In this document: positions 53,641-63,996 of the stretch, piece by piece | Position numbering within the stretch: the stretch's first letter is position 1 | Layout of the letters: each line of letters begins with the position of its first letter | DNA from: an uncultured Bacteroidota bacterium | GTDB taxonomy: Bacteria > Bacteroidota > Bacteroidia > Chitinophagales > Chitinophagaceae | Reading direction: 5' to 3' | Assembly: GCA_903877645.1 (NCBI GenBank) | Contig: CAIRES010000043.1 | Location: forward strand, 1 to 64,000 | Length of the DNA stretch: 64,000 nucleotides | Notes under the pieces: model-generated | Told to the model about the DNA's origin: nothing | The model's database searches: none | Seen by the model: the letters and a program-made list of their open reading frames with translations, nothing else | Translations under genes and position numbers: made by a program

Positions 53641-55092
53641 ATGCATAAAATACTTGTAGTTGACGATGACCATGATATATGCCTGCTACTGACCCGCTAC
53701 CTCACCAGGAACGGGTATTTCGTTTCGAGCGCAAACAGTGGACAAGGGGCAATAGAATGGATGAAAAAAAACACACCTGAACTTGTTTTGTGCGATTTCA
53801 GGCTGGATGACATGACGGGTACAGAATTGTTGGGAAAGATAAAAGAGCTTCATCCCGCCGCTGCCGTAATCATCATCACAGGCTATAGTGATGTAAAAGA
53901 TGCTGTGGAAGTGATGAAGCTGGGCGCATACGATTATGTGACCAAGCCTTTGTACCCGGAAGAGATACTACTGACGATCAAAAAAGCACTGGTCGAAGAA
54001 CCAAAAGGCAACGGAATGACCAAGCCGGTCATGAGTAAGAGCAGTGCCAATACCTCCACCTCAAAAAGCATGAACAATGGCAAGTATATCTTTGGCAACA
54101 GCCCTGAGTTTGCTACCATCCTGAAACAGATAGAACTCGTCGCCCCCACCAACTTCAGCGTGATCATATATGGAGAGAGTGGAAGTGGCAAAGAGGCCAT
54201 AGCCCACCAGATACACTAGAAAAGCAAACGCGCAGGCAAACCATTCGTCGCTATTGATTGCGGTGCCCTATCCAAAGAACTGGCCGGCAGTGAACTATTT
54301 GGCCACGAAAAAGGCGCATTCACCGGTGCCCTCAACCAGAAGATAGGCAGCTTCGAACTGGCTAACGAAGGAACAATATTCCTCGATGAGATAGGCAACC
54401 TATCTTATGATATACAGTTGTCACTCCTCAGGGTAGTGCAGGAGCGCAAACTGCGCCGGGTAGGTGGTGTAAAGGATATAGAACTGGATGTTCGTATTAT
54501 CATTGCCAGCAATGAAAAACTTTGGGATGCTGCCAGGTCTGGCAAATTCAGGGAAGACCTTTATCACCGTTTTAATGAGTTCAGCATAGAAGTACCGTCA
54601 TTGCGTGAGCGTAAACAAGACATAATGCTTTTTGCCCGCCACTTCCTCGATGTGACTAATAAGGAACTGGAAAAAAATGTAAAAGGCTTCACTAAAGAAG
54701 TGGAAGAAGTACTGGAAAACTATATCTGGTACGGCAACCTGCGTGAGCTAAAAAATGTGATCAAACGGGCTACCCTGCTTACTGATGGCGACCTCGTGGA
54801 ATCGAAATCACTTCCTTTTGAGATCAATAACTTCTACAAGTTACAGTTTGATGCACCCGGCGCAAATGCTGCTGTAAAAGCAGATAGTAGCATATCCGTT
54901 GCTGCAGAAAACACACCTGTATCTTACGAGAACAAATTAAAAACTGCTAACCTTGATGCCGAATACGGAGTGATCCTGGACGCACTGAAACAGGCAAACT
55001 ATAATAAAAGCAAGGCAGCGAAACTGCTTAACTTAGACAGAAAAACTTTATATAATAAAATGCGCCAGTTCAAGGAATTTAACCTTGAATAG
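53641..55092 (+). pseudogene. NtrC-type sigma-54 activator, split by an in-frame amber codon
   Basis: The gene encodes a receiver domain with Asp52 as phospho-acceptor (VLCDFRLDD) and an AAA+ domain with Walker A GESGSGKE (178-185). At codon 193 (54217-54219) TAG interrupts the frame, directly after AIAHQIH. The frame then continues without shift for 290 codons, including [10 protein letters not shown] (sigma-54 contact), Walker [10 protein letters not shown], and a C-terminal Fis-type HTH ([19 protein letters not shown]). Homologues normally have Gln here (CAG to TAG, one change). An intact frame otherwise suggests a recent mutation, a sequencing error or suppression. Confidence 0.88.
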
Positions 55093-55095
55093 CTT

Positions 55096-56694
55096 TTGAA
55101 TAAACTGATACCCGTGAACGAAACAACCGGTACTAATAATAGTGTGGCATTGTTATTAGACGATGATTTTTTCAAAGAGGTCCCCCATTACAACCCGGGG
55201 ATGGTGGCCGTGGTGCGCGCTAACGACCTGAAAATATTTTTTGTCAACAAGCAGTTTGAGAACTATCTCGGATACAATAATAGCGACCTCGCAGATACAG
55301 GCGTATTTTTTTCGGATATTATTGAGCAATACCAGCAAGATCACCTCATTAACCAACTGGCCCACTCTGATGGCAGCCCGGATACCATATCCGGTTATGT
55401 GATCTATAAACTGAAAAATAAAAATGGTAGCCGCAAACCTTATTATTTGTACTCTTCGCAGATACAATATAACGAAAGGTATGGCCAGCTTTACTTTTTC
55501 TTACTACATCCCGACCTGTCGAGATGGGGCATGCCATTTACATCCATTGACTCGAAAGAATTATTTCTCGAACAATTCAACAGTGAAGATTTTGGAACCT
55601 ATGAATGGGTAATAGATATTGACAAAGTATTGTGGTCGGTAGGCGTATACCGGATATATGAGGTAGACGATATAGAAACAAGAATAGACCATGCGTTCTC
55701 CAATTTATTCATCCACCCCGGCGATAAGGAAAGAGTGGAAAAAGCCACCGCAGAGGCAATGGAAAAAGGAGAAGACCTGAACATTGAATACCGCATCATT
55801 ACTGCAAAGCAAAACATTAAAACTATCCAGTGCCTGGCACGGGCTATCAAAACAATTGATCACCGGACCGTAAAAGTGGCCGGCAGTATCCGAGATATAA
55901 CAGAACAACGCAGCATCGAAAATGATCTTAAAAATAAAGTAGCAGAACTCAACCAGTCAAATAAAGAACTTGGGGAGTTTGCCTATGTAGCCAGCCATGA
56001 CCTGCAGGAGCCACTGCGCAAAATATCCACTTTCAGCGACAGGCTATCAGAAAAGTATAAAGATGTCCTTACCGGCGACGGGCAGATGTACCTTTCCCGT
56101 ATCATAGCCTCAGCGCAGAATATGCGTATGCTGATCGACAACCTTCTTGAATTTTCAAAGATCTCAAAAACAGGCCAGCACTTCGACACCGTTGACCTGA
56201 ACTTCATACTGAAACAGGTAATGAATGAGTTGGAATTGGTGATAGAAGAAACCAGCACAGTGGTCAACTATCCAAAACTACCTGTTATCAAAGCGGTAGC
56301 TTCGCAAATGAAACAACTGTTCAGCAACCTGATCAGCAACGCTATTAAGTTTCATAAAAAGGACGTAATCCCTGTTATTAGCATTGAGTGCGAAGTGCTC
56401 AAGGATGCCGACAAATACAAATACGATCTGCCTGTACGAAGCACACACTATAAAATATCAGTTACTGATAACGGCATCGGATTTGAAGAAGAATATGCCT
56501 CCCGCATCTTCCAGGTCTTTCAGCGGTTGCATGGCAAGTCCGATTATCCGGGATCGGGCATAGGGCTTTCCATCTGCAAAAAAATACTCGAGTACCACAA
56601 TGGCATTATCTATGCAGAAAACATACCCGATGTAGGGGCACGGTTTGTATTGATCATACCTGAACAACAATCTGACAAACCTGTAACCCCATGA
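55096..56694 (+). CDS. PAS-domain sensor histidine kinase
   Basis: This 532-residue soluble kinase starts at TTG 55096 (GTG 55114 is an alternative), 3 bp after the activator gene. Two PAS/PAC regions (about 35-130 and 160-280, the second with YEWVIDIDKVLWSVGVYRIY and GSIRDITEQR), then HisKA with VASHDLQEPLRK near 300, and an ATPase domain (LISNAIKFHKKD, DNGIGFEEE, GSGIGLSIC). No membrane helix. It overlaps the next gene by 4 bp (ATGA), so they form one operon with the activator. Confidence 0.9.
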   Translation: MNKLIPVNETTGTNNSVALLLDDDFFKEVPHYNPGMVAVVRANDLKIFFVNKQFENYLGYNNSDLADTGVFFSDIIEQYQQDHLINQLAHSDGSPDTISGYVIYKLKNKNGSRKPYYLYSSQIQYNERYGQLYFFLLHPDLSRWGMPFTSIDSKELFLEQFNSEDFGTYEWVIDIDKVLWSVGVYRIYEVDDIETRIDHAFSNLFIHPGDKERVEKATAEAMEKGEDLNIEYRIITAKQNIKTIQCLARAIKTIDHRTVKVAGSIRDITEQRSIENDLKNKVAELNQSNKELGEFAYVASHDLQEPLRKISTFSDRLSEKYKDVLTGDGQMYLSRIIASAQNMRMLIDNLLEFSKISKTGQHFDTVDLNFILKQVMNELELVIEETSTVVNYPKLPVIKAVASQMKQLFSNLISNAIKFHKKDVIPVISIECEVLKDADKYKYDLPVRSTHYKISVTDNGIGFEEEYASRIFQVFQRLHGKSDYPGSGIGLSICKKILEYHNGIIYAENIPDVGARFVLIIPEQQSDKPVTP

Positions 56695-58133
56695 GCCTCC
56701 CATATGCCACTGCCCGGATATTGATCGTAGACGACGATGAGGATGATTTCATTCTTACTGGCGAATACATGCAATCCATCCCCGGCAATTCATTTAAGAT
56801 AGAATGGTGCAAAAACTTCAATGATGCTCTTGTACGCCTCAAAAGTGCCGAGTATGACATTTATTTTGTCGATTACCGGCTTGGCGCAAAATCAGGCGTG
56901 GATTTCCTTAAAGAAGCCATAAGGTACCAATCGGAGGAGCCTATAGTATTGCTCACCGGCAAAGGAAACTATGATGTGGACATTGAAGCCATGCAATTGG
57001 GCGCTGTTGACTACCTCGTAAAAACAGAGCTCACCACCGAGAAAATGGAGCGTTGCATCAGGTATGCGCTGGAAAGGTCCAATACGCTGAAAGCGCTGCG
57101 CGCTAACGAACGCAAATACCGCAGCATTTTTGAAAAGTCGAAAGATGTGGTATTTATTGCCGACCATACACTCAATTTCATTGATGTGAATGACGCCGCA
57201 AAAGGCCTCCTGGGATATGAGAAGAATGAGATCATGGGCACTGACCTCATAGACCTGATAGAAAAAGAACAGCATAAACTCTTCATCACAGACCTGCTCA
57301 CGCACAATAACGAGCTGAACGACTATGAAGTAGTGCTGAATACTAAATTCGGTGAAAAAAAATTCTGCATACTTACCCTGACGCTTGAAGAAAAAGATAA
57401 AGAGAACAGCTATGTGCAGAGCATCATCCACGATATTACCAACCTGAAAAAAATAGAAAAAGCCACTTTGCAGGCCGAGAAACTTGCTGCTGCAGGCAGG
57501 CTGGTACGCACTATTGCCCATGAGGTGCGCAATCCGCTCAATAACATCACCCTGTCGGTAGAGCAAATGCAGCAGGATATTAAGGATGAAGGTATGCAGT
57601 TGTACATGAACATCATTATGAGGAATGGCAAACGCATCAACGACCTCATCAGTGAGTTGCTCAACTCGTCCCGTCCGTCAGAAAATATACTGGAACAGAA
57701 TGTTTTACAAAACATACTCGATGATGTGATCTCCGCATCTATTGACCGCCTCACACTTAAAAACATAAAGCTACAGGTCAACTACCCCAACCAGGGCGTA
57801 AAGATCATGGCAGATAAGGAAAAGCTAAAGCTGGCCCTGATGAATATTGTGATCAATGCCATAGAGGCCATGGAAGACAAATCCGGCCAGCTATCCATTG
57901 CAATACACCATACAGATGAAACAGCCGAGCTCACTATTGCAGATAATGGTTGCGGTATCAGTGATGAGAATATATCCCGTTTATTTGAGCCCTATTTTAC
58001 CCAAAAACGAAATGGCATGGGGTTGGGCCTTCCGTTCACGCTAAATATACTTCAGGCACACAAAGCTAATATAGACGTATCTTCCAGTCTCGGCAAAGGA
58101 ACTACTTTCACAATTACCTTTCCTGCGGTTTAA
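56691..58133 (+). CDS. Response-regulator / PAS / histidine-kinase hybrid
   Basis: This 480-residue protein begins with a receiver domain (LIVDDDEDDF; phospho-acceptor Asp61 in YFVDYRLG). It continues with a PAS domain (about 140-250, KDVVFIADHTLNFIDVND) and a HisKA/ATPase module (acceptor His in IAHEVRNPLNN; NIVINAIEAM, DNGCGIS, GMGLGLPF). It is cytosolic. It overlaps the upstream kinase (ATGA), so phosphate may flow from that kinase to this receiver; the output is unknown. Confidence 0.9.
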   Translation: MSLPYATARILIVDDDEDDFILTGEYMQSIPGNSFKIEWCKNFNDALVRLKSAEYDIYFVDYRLGAKSGVDFLKEAIRYQSEEPIVLLTGKGNYDVDIEAMQLGAVDYLVKTELTTEKMERCIRYALERSNTLKALRANERKYRSIFEKSKDVVFIADHTLNFIDVNDAAKGLLGYEKNEIMGTDLIDLIEKEQHKLFITDLLTHNNELNDYEVVLNTKFGEKKFCILTLTLEEKDKENSYVQSIIHDITNLKKIEKATLQAEKLAAAGRLVRTIAHEVRNPLNNITLSVEQMQQDIKDEGMQLYMNIIMRNGKRINDLISELLNSSRPSENILEQNVLQNILDDVISASIDRLTLKNIKLQVNYPNQGVKIMADKEKLKLALMNIVINAIEAMEDKSGQLSIAIHHTDETAELTIADNGCGISDENISRLFEPYFTQKRNGMGLGLPFTLNILQAHKANIDVSSSLGKGTTFTITFPAV

Positions 58134-58185
58134 CGGTGGCATCATGTTTTATAGGTATTATACGAACCTAACTAAAAACAACACT

Positions 58186-58341
58186 ATGAGATCGCTATTG
58201 TATATTATTGCCGTTATTCTGATCATTGGGTGGGTACTGGGTGCATTTGTGTACAGCGCAGGATCTATCATCCACATTTTACTCGTTTTGGCTATTGTTT
58301 CCCTTTTGCTCGGGTTCATTCGCCGCGGCTCTGTAGATTAA
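58186..58341 (+). CDS. Lmo0937-family small membrane protein
   Basis: The ATG at 58186 gives 51 residues (MRSLLYIIAVILIIGWVLGA...), two hydrophobic helices and a basic C-terminus (GFIRRGSVD), the pattern of Lmo0937-type proteins. Upstream in-frame ATG 58144 adds unlikely sequence. Often induced under envelope stress in relatives; function unproven. Confidence 0.7.
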   Translation: MRSLLYIIAVILIIGWVLGAFVYSAGSIIHILLVLAIVSLLLGFIRRGSVD

Positions 58342-58416
58342 TTGAGCGATCGTTCGTAAATTGCACTATGATACAGGTTGCGATATCCGTAACCTGTATT
58401 CATTAGTGATTTACTT

Positions 58417-59934
58417 ATGACTCAGGATAGCACAAGTGCCGAACTTTATGCGGCCTATACCGATCTTCTTCAAAAAGCCGCAGATCTCAATTATTCATCC
58501 GCTGTACTTGGCTGGGACCAGGAAGTATACATGCCGCCTAAGGGTGCCGATATGCGTGGCAGACAACAGGCTACTCTGGCATCTATGGCGCACGAGTTAC
58601 TCACCAGCAACGAATATGGCTACCTGCTCAAGCAACTGAACGCTGTTTCAGCGGAGCTTAGTGACACCGAACGAAGGAATGTAGCGCTGAGTATAGAAGA
58701 CTTTGAGAAGAACAAAAAGCTATCTCCTGATTTTATAGAAGAACTATCACGCCTTACCAGCGAATGTTTCAATAACTGGATCGCTGCCCGCAAGGCCAAC
58801 GCCTTTTCCCTCTTTGCGCCTTCTCTTAGCCGCATGATCGCCATCAAAAGAAAGCAGGCTGAGCTATATGGCTATACCTGCCACCCCTACGATGCCCTGC
58901 TCGATGATTATGAAAAAGGGGCCAACGTGGTCATGCTCGATGCGCTCTTATCCAAACTGAAACAACAGCTACCCATACTCCTCAATAAGATAAAAGCAGC
59001 GCCACAGGTAAGCGAAGATTGTTTTCACCAACACTTCCCCCGCCAGCAGCAATGGGACTTTGGTATAGATGTATTGAAGCAAATGGGGTTTGATTTCGAA
59101 GCAGGCAGGCAGGATTACGCCGAGCATCCGTTCACCACATCCTTCTCCCCTGCCGATGTACGCATCACTACCCGTGTGGACGAGAACAACTATGCATCTA
59201 TGCTGTGGAGTTGTATACACGAGGGCGGCCACGGCCTCTACGAGCAGGGACTGCCAATGGAACAATACGGCTTGCCGCTTGGCTCTGCCGTATCCCTTAG
59301 TATCCACGAATCCCAGTCGCGCCTGTGGGAAAACAGCATTGGCCGCAGCCTCGGCCTGTGGCAATACTTCTTCCCTAAGCTACAGGCTTACTTCCCTGCT
59401 CAGTTGGAGAACGTGACCGCTACAGATTTCTTCAAAGCAGCTAACCGTGTTGCCCCCTCGCTCATCCGCACAGAAGCCGATGAGCTGACCTATCATTTTC
59501 ACGTGATGATCCGCTACGAGATCGAGAAAGCGCTCATAGAAGGTTCGCTTGATCCCAAAGACTTACCCGCCAAGTGGAACGAATTGTATCAAACTTATCT
59601 CGGCATCAGCCCGCACGATGATAAAACCGGGGTATTACAGGATGTACACTGGAGCCACGGCAGTTTTGGGTACTTCCCCACCTACTCCCTCGGCAGTTTT
59701 TATGCCGCCCAGTTGTTCGACCAGGCGAAGAAAGACATACCCGGTTTGCAGGAGCAGATCAGCAACGGCGAATTATCCACCCTGCTGCAATGGCTGCGCA
59801 CCAATATACACCAGTATGGCCGCCGTTATAACTCCGAAGAGCTTTGTGAAAGAATAACAGGACAAAAACTGGATACCGAATTCTTCATGCGCTATGCTGC
59901 CGACAAATATAAACAAGTATATGGCCTCGAATAA
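58417..59934 (+). CDS. Carboxypeptidase Taq-type (M32 metallocarboxypeptidase)
   Basis: This 505-residue zinc carboxypeptidase carries HEGGH at 268-272 (HExxH-type zinc site) within ASMLWSCIHEGGHGLYEQG, and the family motifs SESQ-type HESQSRLWEN and IRTEADELTYHFHVMIR. M32 enzymes remove C-terminal residues other than proline from peptides in the cytosol. Length and motifs are normal. No signal peptide. Confidence 0.94.
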   Translation: MTQDSTSAELYAAYTDLLQKAADLNYSSAVLGWDQEVYMPPKGADMRGRQQATLASMAHELLTSNEYGYLLKQLNAVSAELSDTERRNVALSIEDFEKNKKLSPDFIEELSRLTSECFNNWIAARKANAFSLFAPSLSRMIAIKRKQAELYGYTCHPYDALLDDYEKGANVVMLDALLSKLKQQLPILLNKIKAAPQVSEDCFHQHFPRQQQWDFGIDVLKQMGFDFEAGRQDYAEHPFTTSFSPADVRITTRVDENNYASMLWSCIHEGGHGLYEQGLPMEQYGLPLGSAVSLSIHESQSRLWENSIGRSLGLWQYFFPKLQAYFPAQLENVTATDFFKAANRVAPSLIRTEADELTYHFHVMIRYEIEKALIEGSLDPKDLPAKWNELYQTYLGISPHDDKTGVLQDVHWSHGSFGYFPTYSLGSFYAAQLFDQAKKDIPGLQEQISNGELSTLLQWLRTNIHQYGRRYNSEELCERITGQKLDTEFFMRYAADKYKQVYGLE

Positions 59935-59936
59935 AA

Positions 59937-60428
59937 ATGGCTGACTTAGTACGATATACCGAACCATTAGAACCTGATGAGCTGGCATTCCTCGAACGAA
60001 GGGAGAGTAAGGACAGGTCGTTGTATTATAAGGTCTTTCAGATCCTTATGGTCTTCAGTTTTGTGTTCCCATTTTTGGGAGCTTGGTACAGGGCTACCGA
60101 TAACGCACCAAATGCCTTCTCCCCCGGCAGATTTTTCCTTTCCGCGTCCATTCTGTTGGTTATCTCTTTAGTGGCTGTTTATGTGCCCTACCGGGCTCAT
60201 CTCTACAAGATCCAGATAGACATCAGGGAAGGAAAAAAGACAATTGAGATCGCCCACATCATGCGCAAACTACAGATGAACGCAAAGAACACATGCCATT
60301 TTTATATAGACTCAAAGATAAAGCTCAGCATCGAGGTATCTTATGACGATTTTACACGATTGAATGACGGAGACGAGGTGAGTATAGAGTACGCCACCCA
60401 CTCCAGGTTGTACCTCGGGTATTTTTGA
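59937..60428 (+). CDS. Two-helix membrane protein of unknown function
   Basis: This 163-residue protein starts 2 bp after the M32 gene stop. It has two membrane segments (about 33-55 and 63-82), then a basic cytosolic part ending in IKLSIEVSYDDFTRLNDGDEV and a short beta domain. No family recognised. Likely co-transcribed with the carboxypeptidase. Confidence 0.65.
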   Translation: MADLVRYTEPLEPDELAFLERRESKDRSLYYKVFQILMVFSFVFPFLGAWYRATDNAPNAFSPGRFFLSASILLVISLVAVYVPYRAHLYKIQIDIREGKKTIEIAHIMRKLQMNAKNTCHFYIDSKIKLSIEVSYDDFTRLNDGDEVSIEYATHSRLYLGYF

Positions 60429-60444
60429 CATTGTACATTTTCCC

Positions 60445-60479
60445 CTTTACTTTTGACCTACGACTAACAACTAAAGACT
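60445..60479 (-). repeat. Five-unit heptamer array
   Basis: On the minus strand: AGTCTTT, AGTTGTT, AGTCGTA, GGTCAAA and AGTAAAG, 35 bp. It lies between the membrane-protein gene and holB. Same unit size and number as the arrays at 8900, 9081 and 38358. Confidence 0.75.
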
Positions 60480-60490
60480 AACAAACATTA

Positions 60491-61633
60491 ATGCAATTCA
60501 GTAATGTAGTGGGCCAGCAGGCTGCCAAAGAAGGATTATTGAGGATGTGGCACAGCAATGTGTTCCCACACGCGTTGCTCATTACCGGCGTTGAGGGTAC
60601 AGGGGGCCTGCCTATGGCGCTGGCTATGGCACAGTACGTATTTTGCGAAAATAAAGGCCCGCAGGATGCCTGTGGCAAATGCCCCGGCTGTAGCAAGGCC
60701 GCCAAACTGGAGCATGCCGACCTGCACCTCAGCTACCCAACTATACCCCCAAAAGCCGGCGTTAAAGCCATGAGCCGTCACTATGCCCCCGAGTTCCGTG
60801 AGTTTATACAGCAATCGCCCTATGGCACTACCTACGATTGGCTGCAGCACATCAATGCAGAGAACAAGCAGGGCAACATCACCGCCGAAGAATGTAATGA
60901 GATCATAGACGTGCTCAACCTCAAATCGTATGAAGGTGGCAAAAAGGTACTGCTCATGTGGCGGCCTGAATACCTGGGTAAAGAAGGTAATAAGCTCCTT
61001 AAGCTGATAGAAGAACCACCCGCCGACACTATTCTCATTTTTGTGGCGGAGAATACCGAGGATATATTACAAACCATCCTTTCCCGCACACAAGAGGTAA
61101 GGTTAAGTCCTATCAGCCCCGCAGATATCGCTGAAGCGCTTACATCCCGGTCCCTCACCGATCCGCGGAAGGCGGCACAGGTAGCCCACATAGCCATGGG
61201 CAGCTATACTGAGGCACTGCGGCTGGTGCGCCATGCCGAGAACGACCTTTTCCCCGGCGTCAAAGACCTGTTCAATGCCCTGTTCACCAAAAACGGTGCG
61301 CTCATCGCAAAATTTGCCGATGAATGGTCGAAAGCAGGCCGCGAGCAGCAAAAGAACTTCCTCACCTATACCATACAACTGCTGGAACAAACCATAAAAG
61401 CCCGCTACCTTCCGGCCTCAGACCTGGCTTTACCTGATGCTGAAGCCCAATTTGTGCAGAAGCTCGCAGCAACCAAAATATCGTTTGAAGGATTTGGAGA
61501 GATCGTCTCTGCCATTTCTGACACCATTGCCTATATCGAACGCAATGCCCATTCCAAGACACAGCTCCACGCATTGGCCATCCGGATGCAATATATCATC
61601 TGGAAAATGCCCCTGCCAGCGCACACTAATTAA
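60491..61633 (+). CDS. holB: DNA polymerase III delta' subunit
   Basis: This 380-residue AAA+ clamp-loader subunit has the degenerate P-loop GVEGTGGLPMALAMA, where the usual lysine is missing, as is normal for delta'. A zinc-binding module (CENKGPQDACGKCPGCSK) follows, then NKLLKLIEEPPADTILIFVAE and the SRT motif (ILSRTQEVRLSP). It opens the sliding clamp with delta and DnaX. The remaining clamp-loader genes are elsewhere. Confidence 0.9.
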   Translation: MQFSNVVGQQAAKEGLLRMWHSNVFPHALLITGVEGTGGLPMALAMAQYVFCENKGPQDACGKCPGCSKAAKLEHADLHLSYPTIPPKAGVKAMSRHYAPEFREFIQQSPYGTTYDWLQHINAENKQGNITAEECNEIIDVLNLKSYEGGKKVLLMWRPEYLGKEGNKLLKLIEEPPADTILIFVAENTEDILQTILSRTQEVRLSPISPADIAEALTSRSLTDPRKAAQVAHIAMGSYTEALRLVRHAENDLFPGVKDLFNALFTKNGALIAKFADEWSKAGREQQKNFLTYTIQLLEQTIKARYLPASDLALPDAEAQFVQKLAATKISFEGFGEIVSAISDTIAYIERNAHSKTQLHALAIRMQYIIWKMPLPAHTN

Positions 61634-61739
61634 TATTCCATAAAATATTCATAAAGTGTGCTTTTTGCCGGTCAAAAAATCACTCTTTCTTTAACGTTAG
61701 CACAGTTTTTGATTATCTTTTTATTAACAGCAATTAAGC

Positions 61740-61747
61740 TACATTTG
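61740..61747 (+). promoter_or_regulatory. Candidate -7 element of the S41 protease gene
   Basis: TACATTTG (61740-61747) matches TAnnTTTG and lies 44 bp before the ATG. A matching -33 element is not evident. Confidence 0.4.
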
Positions 61748-61791
61748 TTATCGTTATTTCAGTTTATAGATCATATTAAGTTATTAGAACC

Positions 61792-63996
61792 ATGTTACAA
61801 TTCATGAAGAATAAAATCCTGATCCCTCTCGTTTTAGTTGTGGCATTAGCAGCCTTCTTTTCATTCAGGTATGTATATCCCGGCAAAGGCCATGCATCTG
61901 AGGATAAGCGCCAGGTAGTATTAGAAACCGTAATGGGCGTCATCAATGCAGTGCATTATTCACCAAAGGCGCTTGACGATACCTTTTCTTCAAGGGTATA
62001 CCACCGCATGGTCACTGCATTCGATTATGACAAGCTTTATTTTACGCAGCAGGACATTAATAAGCTGCAAAACTACCAGTACAAAATAGACGACGAGATC
62101 CGCGAAGGCTCTATTGAGTTTTTTGATACTGTAGATGCCATCTTCACCCGCCGGATGGATGAAGCAGAAAAATTTTATCCTGTACTGCTCAGCAAGCCGT
62201 ACACCTTCACATCCAATGAAGAGTTGCAGCTTAACGCCGATAAAGAAGCTTATGCAGCAGACGATGCCAGCCTCAGCAACAGGTGGAACAAGTACCTGAA
62301 GTACAGGGTACTCGCCAAGTACGTGGATCTGAAAAATGAGCAGGATAAAAAGAAAGAGAACAAAGACTCTGTGAACGCCGTCATGAAAACGGACGCAGAG
62401 CTCGAGGCTATAGCCCGCGAAGGCATCAAAAAAGACTACGACGGCTACTACAAAAGAATGCACAAACGGAAAGACGACGACCGTTACACCTTTTACATCA
62501 ATGCGATCACCGAAACAGAGGACCCACATACTTCCTACTTCCCACCTGCCGAAAAAGAAGACTTTGATGCGGCTATGAGCGGTAGCTTCTTTGGCATTGG
62601 CGCACAACTGAAACAAACCCTGGAAGACAAGATCGAGATCACTGATGTGATTGCGGGAAGCGCATCGTGGAAGCAAGGCGAACTGAAATCAGGCGACCAG
62701 ATCCAAAAAGTAGCCCAAGGCACGCAGACTCCGGTAGACATACAGGGGTACGACCTGCCTGATGTGGTGAAGCTGATCCGTGGGCCTAAAGGCACTGAAG
62801 TAAGGCTCACCGTAAAGAAATCCGATGGTTCGGTAAGGGTGATACCGATCATCAGGGATGTGGTGAATATGGAATCTACATTTGCCAAATCAGCGATCAT
62901 CAAAAGTAAGGATGGCCCTGTTGGGTATATCTACCTGCCTGAGTTCTATGCCGACTTCAACCATACCAGCGGCCGCAGTTGCGCGACCGATGTGGCGAAA
63001 GAAGTACAGAAACTGAAAGACGCAGGTGTTACCGGTATTATCCTTGACCTTAGGGACAACGGCGGCGGCTCATTAAATGATGTAGTGGAAATGGCTGGTA
63101 TCTTTATTGGCAAAGGCCCCGTGGTACAGGTAAAGAGCAACCACTCCGCCCCAACGGTACTCAGGGCGCAACCATCATCAGAAGATCCTCTGTATACAGG
63201 CCCACTCGCTGTTATGGTCAATGAGAACAGCGCATCTGCATCCGAGATACTGGCGGCAGCATTGCAGGACTACAGGCGTGCAGTAATAGTAGGCGCTACT
63301 ACTTATGGCAAGGGAACTGTGCAGAATATGAAAGACCTTGATGCGATGATCAACCCAATGACCCGCCTCCGCCTTGTTGATGATTCTACAGGTACCGGCA
63401 ACTCTATAGGCTCATTAAAAATAACACTCGAAAAATTCTACAGGGTGAATGGCGGTTCTACACAAATGAAGGGCGTAACACCGGATGTTTCTTTACCCGA
63501 TGCTTACGAAGCCTATGACGATGAAGACCTTGGCGAACGCAAACAGAAATCTGCCCTGCCATGGGATGAGATCCCGGCCGCCAGCTACAAGCAATTCAAC
63601 AGCGTTGGCAATGTACAGATCCTTGCTGCACTCAGCGCCAGCAGGGTAAAAGCTAACCCTACGTTTAAGCTGATACAGGAAAACTCAGATATCATCAAGA
63701 AAAAGAAAGATGATAACGAAGTGTCGCTCAATGAAACCAAATTCAGAAAAGAACAGGAAGAACTGAACGCAACATCGAAAAAAATAGAAGAGTTGCAGAA
63801 GAAAGCAACAACACTCGATGTAGTGAACATACCCGCAGACATTGCTGATGCAAAAACAGACAGTGTATCTGTTAAAAAGAATACAGACTGGCTGAAAGCT
63901 AAGAGCAAAGACATATATATATCCGAAACAGTGAATATTGTCGACGACCTCGAAAAATCAGAAATGAAAATGAACCTCAAGACGGGCATGAAATAG
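61792..63996 (+). CDS. Tail-specific protease (S41 family, Prc-like)
   Basis: This 734-residue protein has an N-terminal signal/anchor (about 6-28), an N-terminal Prc domain, a PDZ domain (about 250-350, GIGAQLKQTLEDKIEITDVI and GDQIQKVAQG) and the S41 catalytic core: NENSASASEIL with Ser482 and, 25 residues later, Lys507 in TTYGKGTVQ, the serine-lysine dyad spacing of E. coli Prc. A C-terminal DUF3340-like helical domain follows. It degrades or trims periplasmic proteins from their C-termini. The stop is 63994-63996. Confidence 0.94.
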   Translation: MLQFMKNKILIPLVLVVALAAFFSFRYVYPGKGHASEDKRQVVLETVMGVINAVHYSPKALDDTFSSRVYHRMVTAFDYDKLYFTQQDINKLQNYQYKIDDEIREGSIEFFDTVDAIFTRRMDEAEKFYPVLLSKPYTFTSNEELQLNADKEAYAADDASLSNRWNKYLKYRVLAKYVDLKNEQDKKKENKDSVNAVMKTDAELEAIAREGIKKDYDGYYKRMHKRKDDDRYTFYINAITETEDPHTSYFPPAEKEDFDAAMSGSFFGIGAQLKQTLEDKIEITDVIAGSASWKQGELKSGDQIQKVAQGTQTPVDIQGYDLPDVVKLIRGPKGTEVRLTVKKSDGSVRVIPIIRDVVNMESTFAKSAIIKSKDGPVGYIYLPEFYADFNHTSGRSCATDVAKEVQKLKDAGVTGIILDLRDNGGGSLNDVVEMAGIFIGKGPVVQVKSNHSAPTVLRAQPSSEDPLYTGPLAVMVNENSASASEILAAALQDYRRAVIVGATTYGKGTVQNMKDLDAMINPMTRLRLVDDSTGTGNSIGSLKITLEKFYRVNGGSTQMKGVTPDVSLPDAYEAYDDEDLGERKQKSALPWDEIPAASYKQFNSVGNVQILAALSASRVKANPTFKLIQENSDIIKKKKDDNEVSLNETKFRKEQEELNATSKKIEELQKKATTLDVVNIPADIADAKTDSVSVKKNTDWLKAKSKDIYISETVNIVDDLEKSEMKMNLKTGMK

